Counted from the first letter of the stretch, positions 50,601 through 58,969 are shown. The stretch is 64,000 nucleotides of DNA from Ferrimonas balearica DSM 9799 (GCF_000148645.1 NC_014541.1:2379139-2443138), one strand, 5' to 3'. A program made the numbers and translations. The notes: generated by a model from the letters alone, not told the origin.

Positions 50601-50773
50601 TGTTCGACGCCTTCTTTGCCTCCATGGCGGTGACCATCATGTTTGGCCTTGGCTTTGCAACGGTTCTGACCCTGGTGGTGGTGCCGGTGTTGTACGCCAC
50701 CTTCTACCGCATCGCCCCACCCGCAAAGGAAGCGCAGCCAGAACCGACCCCGCTTCAGCCGGTGGCCGCCTAA
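47681..50773 (+). CDS. RND family efflux pump
   Basis: A 1030-residue inner-membrane proton-driven exporter with 12 expected TM helices. ITQYPGATAMEVEEELTYPLEKAIRQLPYVDKI lies in the first porter loop. The TM4 motif is IIALGMLVDNAIVVVEG (one Asp then Asn, where AcrB has Asp-Asp). A TM10-12 block with LLSLSGMVLKNGIVLLDQ and RPVSMAALTTILGMIPLVFDAFFASMAV follows. Substrates are probably hydrophobic drugs or bile-like compounds, but this is not visible in the sequence. Third gene of the TetR-controlled operon. A terminator follows. Confidence 0.94.
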   Translation: MNIAQYAIKHRVISWMFLIILAIGGVLAFQDLGRLEDPAFTIKDAMVITQYPGATAMEVEEELTYPLEKAIRQLPYVDKINSTSTPGMSQIMVSMKMDYGADELPQIWDELRRKVADEQPMLPPGAYPPKVMDDFGDVFGILLMVTGDNYSYSELKEYVDYMRRELELVDGVGKVALAGDQQEQIHIEISLKKLAALNLDVNTVVGLLNQQNAVLDAGKITIDGESLYLRPGGFDSSVDPIIHGRDTGQLVRLTDVATIHRGFQEIPTNLVQYNGDSAISLGISFATGVNVVEVGQRIDAVLAELESAKPAGIHLHTLYDQPKEVDQSVNGFIISLAEAVGIVIVVLLFAMGLRSGLIIGLVLLLTVLGTFMMMQWTNVELHRISLGALIIALGMLVDNAIVVVEGILVGRQRGLSKLESATAIVRQTAWPLLGATVIAITAFAPIGLSPDATGEFMGSLFWVLCYSLFLSWITALTLTPFLADLLMPATDSKSDNTDAADPYQGFIFTLFRGSLRFALRYKALTLGAMLLLLVGAGAGFGLVKNAFFPPSNTPIFYLDLWMPEGTDIRTTHQTVQAVEATILDKPGVDFVTSTTGQGMQRFTLTYQPEKQYAAFAQLQVRTDTRERMQGLMRELDTELSQRFPQAQFQQRLMEIGPSPASKIEARLSGPDPDTLRTLASQVETVFRADAGARNVRHNWRERTKVLVPVINESQARRLGISNEELAGTLQMAFGGTQVGLYRDGTRMLPIVVRLPEAERVDFGSFDNITIWSPTLQTYVPVQQVVSRVDLVWQDSVIQRKDRKRTLTVMADHDILGDETAASLFNRLRPQVEAISLPPGYSLEWGGEFEAQNDAQSMLFSSLPMGYLFMFIITVFLFDSLRKPVVIWLTVPLSVIGVTVGLLVTNQPFTFTALLGLLSLSGMVLKNGIVLLDQLNLELASGKRPYDAVMDAAISRVRPVSMAALTTILGMIPLVFDAFFASMAVTIMFGLGFATVLTLVVVPVLYATFYRIAPPAKEAQPEPTPLQPVAA

Positions 50774-50776
50774 ACC

Positions 50777-50808
50777 GAAAAAAGCCCCCACATTGGGGGC
50801 TTTTTTAT
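50777..50808. terminator. Terminator after the RND operon
   Basis: AAAAAAGCCCCCA-CAT-TGGGGGCTTTTTT; symmetrical, so it can also serve the convergent amidohydrolase gene. Confidence 0.92.
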
Positions 50809-50824
50809 GGCGCACATTACGGCG

Positions 50825-52222
50825 TTACTGGCCCAGAGTGTTTTTGTAGATCACCCCATCTTTCATGATCAATCGGATGGTTTCCGGGCTGTCCGGCCGG
50901 GGCTCCGCCCCAAACCACTGGTCGCCGGTGCCCACCACGGAAAAATCTTCCAGCGGATTGCCATCCAGAATCAGAATGTCCGCGTAAGCGCCCTCCTCAA
51001 TCACTCCCAGCTTGCCTTCGGTGTAGGGGTTCATAAAGTCGCCGGACAGCGCGGCGATCTCACCGCCCACCGAGGTCATGGCCACCAGTGACGCATGGGG
51101 CCCGAAGAAGTGGTTATTCAGGTGTTTCTCGTACGCGATCTGGATATTGCAGGCGGCCACCGTGCCAACGCAGTCGGTATGAAAACCGCGCTTGGCGGGA
51201 CAGCGCTTCATGTTGTCGATGTAGTCCGCAAACGCGGCACTGGCGGATTTGGCCTTGGCCAGGCTGGCTGGCACATCGCGTACCGCCGGAATGTCCAGCA
51301 GGCCCGGATCAAAGGCGGTCAGGTTGGTGGTGATGTAGGCCCCCTTCTCCTCCATCAGCTCGGAGATTTCGCAGTCGAACATAAAGCCATGCTCAATGCT
51401 TTTTACCCCCGCTTCCAGCGCACTCATGATCGCCTCCTTACGATAGGAGTGCGCCATCACGTAGCTGCCGTACTCGTTGGCCACCTGCACCGCGGCTTTG
51501 ATCTCCTCTGGCGAACCGGCCAGCAGTTGCCAGGGGTCAAACGCGGAGACCACACCACCGGACTGCATGTACTTCAGTTGGGTGGCCCCCATCCGGAAGT
51601 TGTTGCGGGCAAACTTGTGCATCGCCGCCACACTGTCCACTTCCTGGGCCATATTGAGGCGACTGAAGTTGGAATCTTCACCGGGGGGCGAGGTGTAATT
51701 GGCGAAATCCGCGTGGCCGCCCCGGGTGGAGAGAAACGCGGCCGAGGGATAGAAACGGGGGCCGTTGATCTGGCCCGAATCGATGGCGCGGCGCAACCCG
51801 GCGTTGGCCCCACCGGCGTCACGCACCGTGGTAAAGCCCTGCATCAGGTACATTTGGGCCATCTGGGTACCGTGAATGGCGAGGTCTTCCCAGGTACTGT
51901 TCGCCTCCATCGACGGCAGCGTCGGGCCCGGCAACATCAGGTGGGCATGATTTTCGATAAAGCCGGGCAGCAGAGTGCCGCCACCGCCATCAATGACGGT
52001 GGCACCGGCCGCGGACAGCGAACCGGTGGAAACGGTTTTGATCAGGTTGCCTTCAACCAGAACCTGGGCGTTGCGCACCAGCTTGTCATTGACGCCGTCA
52101 AACACGTTGACGTTGGTAAACAGCACCTGTTGAGGTGCAGTGGTTTCCGCCTGCGCTGCGCCGTCTGATGCCAACCCGATGGCCAGCCCGACGGCCAGCG
52201 CCATTGACCCAATTGGTTTCAT
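50825..52222 (-). CDS. Exported amidohydrolase family protein
   Basis: A 465-residue protein with signal peptide (ending GAAQA). The amidohydrolase fold has GFIENHAHLML (HxH), GFTTVRDAGG, KYMQSGGVVSAFDPWQLLAG, VMAHSYRKEAIMSALEAGVKSIEHG and DGNPLEDF. It resembles imidazolonepropionase-like and Xaa-Pro/Xaa-Arg dipeptidase-type enzymes; the substrate is not clear. Start M at 52222 has GGGAGG 5 bases before. The frame is open far upstream but that part lacks coding character. Confidence 0.9.
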   Translation of the reverse strand: MKPIGSMALAVGLAIGLASDGAAQAETTAPQQVLFTNVNVFDGVNDKLVRNAQVLVEGNLIKTVSTGSLSAAGATVIDGGGGTLLPGFIENHAHLMLPGPTLPSMEANSTWEDLAIHGTQMAQMYLMQGFTTVRDAGGANAGLRRAIDSGQINGPRFYPSAAFLSTRGGHADFANYTSPPGEDSNFSRLNMAQEVDSVAAMHKFARNNFRMGATQLKYMQSGGVVSAFDPWQLLAGSPEEIKAAVQVANEYGSYVMAHSYRKEAIMSALEAGVKSIEHGFMFDCEISELMEEKGAYITTNLTAFDPGLLDIPAVRDVPASLAKAKSASAAFADYIDNMKRCPAKRGFHTDCVGTVAACNIQIAYEKHLNNHFFGPHASLVAMTSVGGEIAALSGDFMNPYTEGKLGVIEEGAYADILILDGNPLEDFSVVGTGDQWFGAEPRPDSPETIRLIMKDGVIYKNTLGQ

Positions 52223-52302
52223 CCCGTCCTCCCATCCCATTGCTATTTCGGTATTAATGCAACGGAGTATAGGCAAAGAGGGAATTGGTGGCGGTTTGGC
52301 CG

Positions 52303-52680
52303 TCAGCCCAGTACCAGTTCGGCTATGGCGCGCTGAATGCCCACCACATCGGTGCCCTTTTTCAGTTCCCGGGTCAGCGGTTCGGACTGGCCGGAGATCC
52401 ACACTTTGAGCTCGGCATCCAGGTCAAAGCGGCCGCTGGTTTCCACCAGAAAGTGGGTGATCGACTTAAACGGGATGGAGTGGTACTCCACCTTTTTGCC
52501 CGTCACCCCCTGCTTGTCGATCAGCAGCAGCCGTTTATTGGTAAACACGAACATGTCCCGCACCACACGATAAGCCAGCTGCACCTGCTCCTGGCTCGCC
52601 AGAATGGGCGCCAGCTCATCCTGCAACTCTGCGGCGTTCACTTCGGTGGCGTTTCCCATCAATCCATCGAGCAATCCCAT
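52303..52680 (-). CDS. PH domain-containing protein (bacterial PH type)
   Basis: A 125-residue cytoplasmic protein. VQLAYRVVRDMFVFTNKRLLLIDKQGVTGKKVEYHSIPFKSITHFLVETSGRFDLDAELKVWI is the bacterial PH-domain (bPH_1/YokE-like) strand pattern. The family's role is unknown. It follows the add gene, separated by a terminator, so it may be transcribed on its own. Confidence 0.85.
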   Translation of the reverse strand: MGLLDGLMGNATEVNAAELQDELAPILASQEQVQLAYRVVRDMFVFTNKRLLLIDKQGVTGKKVEYHSIPFKSITHFLVETSGRFDLDAELKVWISGQSEPLTRELKKGTDVVGIQRAIAELVLG

Positions 52681-52696
52681 CGTCTCTCCTTAATAC

Positions 52697-52724
52697 AAAA
52701 AAGCCCGGAGCAAGGCTCCGGGCT
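52697..52724 (-). terminator. Terminator of add
   Basis: AGCCCGGAGC-CTT-GCTCCGGGCT followed by TTTTTGTATT on the minus strand. Confidence 0.9.
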
Positions 52725-52731
52725 GGGGGTA

Positions 52732-53730
52732 TCAGGCTCGTTTGGCCTGACGCAGTTCATCCCGCTCGCGCTCCGACAGGAACGCGGCCTTAAGGCCATT
52801 CTCCTGCAGGGTTCGGCAGTCCTGTGCGGACAAACCGGCGGCCGGCGCGGCCACCTCATACTCATGGCCCAGATCGACCCCTTCGACACCCGGGTCGTCG
52901 GTGTTCAGCGTGACGGTGATGCCATGCTTCAGGAAGGTGGTGATCGGATGATCCGCCAGGTTTGCCACCGTGGTGGTCTGCACATTGGAGGTCAGGCAGG
53001 ATTCCAGTGCAATGCCGTGTTCCACCAGGTAATCCATCAGAGCCGGGTCCTGAACCGCTTTCACACCATGGCCAATCCGCTCAGCGCCCAACTCACGCAC
53101 CGCATGCCAGATGCTCTCCGGGCCCGCCGCTTCACCGGCGTGGATGGTCAGTCGGAAACCGGCATCACGGGCGATGCGGAAGTGGTCTTCAAACTGCGGC
53201 CCAGGTTGGCCCAGTTCATCACCGGCCAGGTCCATGGCGGTGAGCTTATCCCGAAATGCCAGGCAGGCCTGCAGCTCGGCATGGCAGGCGTCGGCGCCGA
53301 AGGTCCGGCTCAGGATACCAATCAGCTTGGCTTTCACCCCAAAGTCCCGGCAACCCGCCTGAACGCCATCCACCACCGCTTCCACGACACCCTCGGGTTC
53401 GAGACCGTGGGTCATGGCCATGTAGGCGGGGGAGAAACGCAGTTCGGCATAATCGATGCCATTGAGTTTCAGGTCTTCGGCGTTTTCATAGGCCACGCGG
53501 CGCACCGCGTCGTAATCCTTAAGAACGGCGACACCCCAGTCGAGCTTGGCCAGAAAGGTGACCAGGTCCGGGGCGTTATCGGTGATCTGCACATGGGGGA
53601 TCAATGCCTCAAAACGGTCGGCTGGCAGCACCAGGTTGTGCTGCTGTCCCAGTTCCCAGATCGTTCTGGGTCGGATATTGCCGTCGAGGTGGCGATGCAG
53701 ATCCACCAAAGGCAACGAAGTATCAATCAT
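52732..53730 (-). CDS. add: Adenosine deaminase
   Basis: A 332-residue zinc enzyme (E. coli Add has 333) that converts adenosine or deoxyadenosine to inosine. Motifs: [12 protein letters not shown] (zinc His pair), [11 protein letters not shown] (His/Glu), [10 protein letters not shown] (catalytic His), SNVQT and [12 protein letters not shown] (zinc/catalytic Asp pair). Ribosome-binding site AGGAAA, 7 bases before the ATG. I looked for an adenine riboswitch, as in some Vibrio add genes, and did not see one. Confidence 0.96.
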   Translation of the reverse strand: MIDTSLPLVDLHRHLDGNIRPRTIWELGQQHNLVLPADRFEALIPHVQITDNAPDLVTFLAKLDWGVAVLKDYDAVRRVAYENAEDLKLNGIDYAELRFSPAYMAMTHGLEPEGVVEAVVDGVQAGCRDFGVKAKLIGILSRTFGADACHAELQACLAFRDKLTAMDLAGDELGQPGPQFEDHFRIARDAGFRLTIHAGEAAGPESIWHAVRELGAERIGHGVKAVQDPALMDYLVEHGIALESCLTSNVQTTTVANLADHPITTFLKHGITVTLNTDDPGVEGVDLGHEYEVAAPAAGLSAQDCRTLQENGLKAAFLSERERDELRQAKRA

Positions 53731-53967
53731 CTGGAGTTTCCTGTTGGTTTTTATGTTGCTCTACGGTGCGGGTGATCTGTCGTCGCCCTGATGTGTCACT
53801 ATAGAGTGCGCTCAGGATAACCGAAAGGTGATCAAATTGGCAGAATTGCCCCGCCATTCGTGCTGGCTAAGCCCTTGCTGTGACTGCGTTATTGGCCCGA
53901 TATCGTCGTCCTGACATCAGAGTTTCACTCAATCAGAGCCCCGCCTCGCCTGCCGTTATTCATCCCC

Positions 53968-55554
53968 TTGACTATATTCATTGACGGTCCTCCCGTTCAT
54001 CGGACTGTTTTTGTTGAACTTCAGTCGATTCAATTAAACGTTTATCCGGGGCATCCAGGTTTGGCATCAAAAATTCACTCTCTGGCACCACAGCACCCTC
54101 CTGGCCGCATCAGTCAGGCTGGTGTGCCGTTGTGCGTTGATCTGGATGGCACCCTGTTGAAGACCGACCTGCTGCTGGAGCAGCTGGTGGTCCTGCTGCG
54201 AACCCGGCCCATGGCGCTGTTCGGCCTGTTCTGGCTGGCGTTCACCCAGGGTTTGGCCGCGTTTAAGCGGTCGCTGGCCGATCAGGTCAATCTCAATGTC
54301 ACCACCCTGCCCTACCACAAGCCTCTGCTGCATTATCTGGAGCAGCAGGCCCGCAAAAGGCCACTGTGGCTCTGTACCGGTACCGACCAGCATCTGGCGG
54401 AGGCGGTGGCCCGGCACCTGCGGCTGTTTGATGGGGTGATCGGCTCCGACGGCACCACCAATATGACCGGTCACAACAAAGCAAAACACCTGCTGGAACG
54501 GTTTGGCTCTGCGGGCTTTGATTACATCGGCAACGAGAAGAAAGACCTGGCGATCTGGCAACACAGTCGCCGCGCCCTGGTGGTGACCCGCTCCCGCCAG
54601 TTTGCCCGGTGGGTGCGAAACCACGCCAACCTGCGGGGGGTCTTCTGGACCAAGCCTCTGGCCGCCAAGCACTACATCAAGGCGGTGCGGGCCCACCAGT
54701 GGAGCAAAAATGTCCTGATCCTGGTGCCGCTGCTGCTGGGCCACGGCAGTTTGCAGCCGCAAACCATTGGCCTGGCACTGGCCACGCTGGTGGCGTTCTG
54801 CGCCCTGGCCTCCGCCACCTATATCTTTAATGACCTGATGGATCTGGAATCCGACCGTCAGCACCATGAAAAGCGCAATCGACCCTACGCCTCCGGACAG
54901 ATCTCGCTGGCAACGGCGCTGGCGCTGATCCCGGCGCTGCTGATGGGCTGCCTGCTCATCGCCAGCCAACTGCCCACTGCCGTGGGCCTGACCATGCTGC
55001 TCTACGGTGTCGTCACCCTCTCCTACACCCTCTGGTTGAAACACCAGATGTTGATCGACGTGTTTGTGCTGGCCGGGCTGTATACCCTCAGGATCGTTAT
55101 CGGCATGATGATTGTGGGCGGCCCACCGTCGTTCTGGCTGATGGCCTTTTCGCTGTTCTTCTTCCTCAGTCTGGCGATGGCCAAGCGGGTCACCGAAATC
55201 ACCAATAAGTTGCGCCTGCAACCGAAGGTGGTGCGGGTGCGGGGCTATCAGCCTCAGGACAACCCCCTGCTCACCATGTACGGCAGCGGCTGCGGCATCG
55301 TCTCCACCCTGATCATCACCCTCTACATCAACAGCGAAAAGGTGCGCACCCTTTACGCCCTGCCGGAGCTGCTGTGGCTGCTCTGCCCGGTGCTGCTGTT
55401 CTGGCTGGCCCGGATCTGGATGCTGACCTACCGGGGCGAACTGCATGAAGACCCGGTGTTGTTTGCCATCCGGGACCGCACCAGCCAGGTGCTGATCGGG
55501 CTCAGTGCCCTGATTGTTCTGCTGGCCGCCAATGGGGAGGTGTGGTTTGGCTGA
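53968..55554 (+). CDS. HAD phosphatase-UbiA prenyltransferase fusion (DPPR synthase-like)
   Basis: Up to 528 residues; the start is uncertain (TTG 53968 gives the longest form, TTG 54061 is also possible). The N-terminal HAD domain begins at about residue 55 with CVDLDGTLLKTD. The C-terminal UbiA domain has RAHQWSKNVLILVPLLL and NDLMDLESDRQHHEKRNRPYASG. This is the two-part Asp motif in the form found in mycobacterial Rv3806c, which makes decaprenylphosphoryl-5-phosphoribose. About nine TM helices. The HAD part may remove the 5-phosphate, joining two steps in one protein. First gene of a six-gene operon. Confidence 0.87.
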   Translation: MTIFIDGPPVHRTVFVELQSIQLNVYPGHPGLASKIHSLAPQHPPGRISQAGVPLCVDLDGTLLKTDLLLEQLVVLLRTRPMALFGLFWLAFTQGLAAFKRSLADQVNLNVTTLPYHKPLLHYLEQQARKRPLWLCTGTDQHLAEAVARHLRLFDGVIGSDGTTNMTGHNKAKHLLERFGSAGFDYIGNEKKDLAIWQHSRRALVVTRSRQFARWVRNHANLRGVFWTKPLAAKHYIKAVRAHQWSKNVLILVPLLLGHGSLQPQTIGLALATLVAFCALASATYIFNDLMDLESDRQHHEKRNRPYASGQISLATALALIPALLMGCLLIASQLPTAVGLTMLLYGVVTLSYTLWLKHQMLIDVFVLAGLYTLRIVIGMMIVGGPPSFWLMAFSLFFFLSLAMAKRVTEITNKLRLQPKVVRVRGYQPQDNPLLTMYGSGCGIVSTLIITLYINSEKVRTLYALPELLWLLCPVLLFWLARIWMLTYRGELHEDPVLFAIRDRTSQVLIGLSALIVLLAANGEVWFG

Positions 55555-56842
55555 AACCTGTGATTACTTGCCTTGGGGCCATCTGCCTACGCCACCCCAG
55601 CGGGTTCACCGCCTTGATAGCCCGGAACAACTGAACACCCTCAGCGGCAGCCTGCTGCCGTTTGGGCTGGGACGCAGCTATGGCGACAGTTGCGTCAACA
55701 GCGAAGGGCTGCTGGTGGACACCCGCAGCTGGGACCACTATCTCAGTTTCCAGGACGGGCGATTGCGCTGTGAAGCGGGGGTCACCCTGGCGCAGGTGGT
55801 ACAGACCTTTGTGCCCAAAGGCTGGTTTCTGCCGGTCACTCCGGGCACCCAGTCGGTCACCATTGGCGGCGCCATCGCCAACGATGTCCACGGCAAAAAT
55901 CATCACAGCGCCGGCACCTTTGGCTGCCATGTCCGGGAGATCGGTCTTTGGCGCAGTGACCGGGGCGAAGTGGTGTGCTCCGCCGAACAGGAGCCAGAGC
56001 TGTTTGCTGCCACTATTGGCGGACTGGGGCTGACAGGACTGATTCTGTGGGCCGAGATCCAGCTTAAGCCCATCCCGGGCAATCAGGTGACGGTACAGAC
56101 CCAGCCCTTCCAGGATCTGGATGAATTTATCGCCTTGTCCGCCCGGCACCAGAACACCGAATACACCGTCGCCTGGCTCGATTGCTTCTCCGCCAAGGCC
56201 GGTCGATGTCGCGGGCTGTTTTACGCTGGCGAGCACAGCGCAGCCAGCAAGCCACTGCGCCAGGGGTGGCGGCCCAGAATGCCCTTTAATCTGCCCGGCG
56301 GGGTGATGAACCGCGCCACCATCTCGGCCTTTAACGAGCTCTACTACCGGCAAGGCTTGCGCCAACCCAACAAGCAGCAATCGCTGATCCCCTTCTTCTA
56401 CCCGCTCGACGGTATCGACCAGTGGCACCGGCTTTATGGCCGTAAGGGATTCTTCCAGTACCAGTGTGTCATGCCACTGGAAGCCAAGGCGGGCATGCAA
56501 TCGATTCTGGAGCGGATCCAATCCGCGGGCACAGGCTCCTTCCTCGGCGTGCTGAAGGTGTTTGCCGACAAGCCCTCTCCGGGCCTGCTGTCGTTCCCCC
56601 AGCCCGGCATCTGTCTGGCACTGGACCTGCCCAACCGGGGCGAGAGCACACTGAGCCTGATGCGGGAGCTGGACGCCATCCTGCGGGACCACAGTGGTCG
56701 ACTCTACCCCGCCAAGGATGCCCGAATGGACCCCAACGACTTCCAGCGCACCTACCCGGCGCTGGAGCCCTTCCGTCACCAATGCGATCCCCGTTTCAGC
56801 TCCGATTTCTGGCGCCGGGTCGATAATGGAGCCCGCTCATGA
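55547..56842 (+). CDS. DprE1-like FAD-dependent oxidase (polyprenylphosphoryl-ribose 2-oxidase)
   Basis: A 431-residue flavoenzyme (M. tuberculosis DprE1 has 461). PFGLGRSYGDSC, VTPGTQSVTIGGAIANDVHGKNHHSAGTFGCHV, ATIGGLGLTG, YHPLD-like FFYPLDGIDQWHRLYG, FFQYQCVMP and GRLYPAKDAR closely follow DprE1, including the active-site His and Lys. The DprE1 Cys387 position (ICVDFP) reads LALDLP here, so Ala. It would oxidise the 2-OH of polyprenylphosphoryl ribose. Start TTG 55547 has GGGGAGG 6 bases before it and overlaps the end of the previous gene. Confidence 0.88.
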   Translation: MAETCDYLPWGHLPTPPQRVHRLDSPEQLNTLSGSLLPFGLGRSYGDSCVNSEGLLVDTRSWDHYLSFQDGRLRCEAGVTLAQVVQTFVPKGWFLPVTPGTQSVTIGGAIANDVHGKNHHSAGTFGCHVREIGLWRSDRGEVVCSAEQEPELFAATIGGLGLTGLILWAEIQLKPIPGNQVTVQTQPFQDLDEFIALSARHQNTEYTVAWLDCFSAKAGRCRGLFYAGEHSAASKPLRQGWRPRMPFNLPGGVMNRATISAFNELYYRQGLRQPNKQQSLIPFFYPLDGIDQWHRLYGRKGFFQYQCVMPLEAKAGMQSILERIQSAGTGSFLGVLKVFADKPSPGLLSFPQPGICLALDLPNRGESTLSLMRELDAILRDHSGRLYPAKDARMDPNDFQRTYPALEPFRHQCDPRFSSDFWRRVDNGARS

Positions 56843-57573
56843 TCGTGTTGTTACTCGCCGCCACCTCCGCCATCGCCAAACCTCTTGCCCGGCACCACGC
56901 CGAACAGGGTGATGAGCTGATTCTGGTGGGGCGTAATCAAGCGAAACTGGAACGCCTTGCGGCCGATCTGACCGTCCGCGGCGCGGCACAGGTGCAAACC
57001 GAAGTGGCTGATCTGGCGGATCCGGAAGCGATCGCCATGCTGATGGCCCGCTGTTGCCCGGAAAACCGCGTACCGGACCTGACCTACTGCTTTCAGGGGG
57101 TATTGCCGGATCAGGCCCAATGCCAGAGCAGTCCAGAGGCCGCTCTGGACAGCATCCGCGTTAACGCGCTGGGTTTGATTGCACTGCTGACGCCGCTGGC
57201 CAACCGGCTGGAACAGGCCGGGCGCGGCACCCTGGTGGTGATCAGCTCCGTCGCAGGGGATCGCGGCCGCCAGAGCAACTACGTCTACGGCAGCGCCAAG
57301 GCCCTGCTCAACACCTTTCTTGAGGGGCTGCGCCATCGCCTCGCCCCAAAAGGCGTCACGGTGATCACCGTGAAACCCGGCTTTGTCGATACGCCGATGA
57401 CCGCCGAATTCAATAAGGGCCCGTTGTGGGCGCAACCGGACACCGTCGCCCAGGGCATTCTCAGTGCGGTGCGCCGCCGCCGAAGCGAGGTTTACGTGCC
57501 GGGATACTGGTGGGCCATCATGGCGCTGATCAAAGCCATTCCCCAACCCCTGTTTAACCGGCTGAAACTGTGA
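56839..57573 (+). CDS. DprE2-like short-chain dehydrogenase (2-keto reductase)
   Basis: A 244-residue classical SDR. An unusual nucleotide loop (LLAATSAIAKPLARHHAEQG) replaces the standard T-G-x3-G-x-G. The catalytic region is ISSVAGDRGRQSNYVYGSAKALLNTFLEGL, with Ser, Tyr and Lys. The end VKPGFVDTPMTAEFNKGPLWAQP, then IMALIKAIPQPLFNRLKL, matches DprE2 (Rv3791). With the DprE1-like enzyme it would epimerise polyprenylphosphoryl ribose to arabinose. It overlaps the DprE1-like gene by 4 bases (ATGA). Confidence 0.87.
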   Translation: MIVLLLAATSAIAKPLARHHAEQGDELILVGRNQAKLERLAADLTVRGAAQVQTEVADLADPEAIAMLMARCCPENRVPDLTYCFQGVLPDQAQCQSSPEAALDSIRVNALGLIALLTPLANRLEQAGRGTLVVISSVAGDRGRQSNYVYGSAKALLNTFLEGLRHRLAPKGVTVITVKPGFVDTPMTAEFNKGPLWAQPDTVAQGILSAVRRRRSEVYVPGYWWAIMALIKAIPQPLFNRLKL

Positions 57574-57580
57574 GGCGACC

Positions 57581-57949
57581 ATGGCGCACTACATCCCTGC
57601 CATACTGTTTACGGTATTCACCAATTTTCTCTCTCAGATCATGCTGAAAAAGGGCATGACGGTGATCGGTCCGGTGGAGCTCAATCCCACCGGGCTAAAA
57701 CAGATGGGCGCATCCGTTCTGCTCAACGGCTATGTCATGGGTGGTTTGCTGGTAATGGTGATCAGCATGGCCTCCCACCTCTACGTGCTGTCGAAAGTGG
57801 AAATCAGCTACGCCTATCCCTTCCTTGGCCTGTCCTTTGTGCTGACAACGGCCTACGGCTATTGGGTGCTGTCTGAGGGGGTCAACGCCTGGCGGGTGCT
57901 GGGTGTGCTGTTTATCTGTACCGGCGTAGCCATCGTGGCAAAAAACTGA
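57581..57949 (+). CDS. SMR/EamA-type four-TM transporter, candidate lipid-sugar flippase
   Basis: A 122-residue membrane protein with four TM helices of the SMR/EamA type: PAILFTVFTNFLSQIMLKKGM, LLNGYVMGGLLVMVISMASHLYVLSKVEISYAYPFLGLSFVLTTAYGYWVLSEGV and WRVLGVLFICTGVAIVAKN. The size and motifs recall ArnE/ArnF, which flip undecaprenyl-phospho-aminoarabinose. Inside this cluster a role in flipping polyprenyl-phospho-pentose is a reasonable inference. Starts 7 bases after the DprE2-like gene. Confidence 0.82.
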   Translation: MAHYIPAILFTVFTNFLSQIMLKKGMTVIGPVELNPTGLKQMGASVLLNGYVMGGLLVMVISMASHLYVLSKVEISYAYPFLGLSFVLTTAYGYWVLSEGVNAWRVLGVLFICTGVAIVAKN

Positions 57950-57961
57950 CAGGAGACTGGC

Positions 57962-58966
57962 ATGAGACACATCATTCTTGGCGGCGATGGTTTTCTCGGC
58001 ACCGAGTTGTGCAAAAAACTGATCGCCCGGCAGGAAACCGTGGTAATCGCCGACATTAAACGCAGCGAAGACTCGCCCATCTACCAGAGCCCGCTGGTCA
58101 GCTATGTTCCGGTGGATGTGTGCCAGGCGGACAGCCTGAAGGCGCTTGAGGTCACCCCAGAGGACCATGTTTACCACTTTGCCGCGCGCCTGCTGGTGCC
58201 CATTCTGCCCCGGGCTCAGCGCCAATCCTATTTCTGGACGGTGCTCTACCAGGGCACCGAAAACGTGCTGAACTACCTGAAGCAGCGCGGCGCGAAACGG
58301 TTGATCTACTTCACCACCGATATGGTGTACGGCCATACCCGTGAGCACCCCCGCACCGAGTCCCATCCCCGGGTCCCGCTGGGACCCTACGGCGAGGCCA
58401 AATACCAGAGTGAACTGCTGTGCGAACGCTACCGCCAGGAGGGCTTTGATATCACCATATTCCGGCCGCGACTGATCATCGGCCCGGGCCGGCTGGGGAT
58501 TCTGGAAAAGCTGTTTAAGCTGATCGACATGAACCTGCCGGTGCCCACCATCGGCAGTGGCAATAACCACTACCAGTTCATCTCGGTATCCGATTGTGCC
58601 GAAGCCTGCCTTGCCGCCATCGATGCGGGCTATCCCAACCGGGCCTTTAACCTCGGTTCCGCCAATCCGCCCCCCGTCAACGTTCTGCTCAGGCAACTGA
58701 TTGTGCACGCTCAAAGCCGTTCGATTCTGATGCCGACCCCGGCCTTCTTGGTCAAAGCGGTACTGGCCGGGCTGGACCGCATCAACTCACCGTTGATGGA
58801 CCCGGAGCAGTACCTGATTGCCGACGAAACCTGCGTACTGGATATCCAGGCCGGTAAAAAGGAGCTGGGGTGGGAACCTCAGGACAATGACCAGACCATG
58901 CTGATTGCCGCGTACGACAGTTACCGTAGCCAACAGCAGGATGACCCTGACCTGGAGCGCGCCTGA
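57962..58966 (+). CDS. NAD-dependent epimerase/dehydratase (extended SDR)
   Basis: A 334-residue extended short-chain dehydrogenase. NAD-binding GGDGFLG (GxxGxxG) at residues 8-14, DVCQADSLKALEV, FTTDMVYG and catalytic YGEAK, followed by FRPRLIIGPGRLG and NHYQFISVSDCAEACLAAID. It likely acts on a nucleotide- or lipid-linked sugar. It is not a counterpart of any core step of arabinose-lipid formation, so it may tailor the product. Ribosome-binding site AGGAGA, 6 bases before the ATG. Confidence 0.87.
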   Translation: MRHIILGGDGFLGTELCKKLIARQETVVIADIKRSEDSPIYQSPLVSYVPVDVCQADSLKALEVTPEDHVYHFAARLLVPILPRAQRQSYFWTVLYQGTENVLNYLKQRGAKRLIYFTTDMVYGHTREHPRTESHPRVPLGPYGEAKYQSELLCERYRQEGFDITIFRPRLIIGPGRLGILEKLFKLIDMNLPVPTIGSGNNHYQFISVSDCAEACLAAIDAGYPNRAFNLGSANPPPVNVLLRQLIVHAQSRSILMPTPAFLVKAVLAGLDRINSPLMDPEQYLIADETCVLDIQAGKKELGWEPQDNDQTMLIAAYDSYRSQQQDDPDLERA

Positions 58967-58969
58967 TCG

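Noticed and set aside
53731-53860. Adenine riboswitch upstream of add, as in some Vibrio
   Set aside because: I could not find the conserved purine-riboswitch junction and loop sequences in this spacer.
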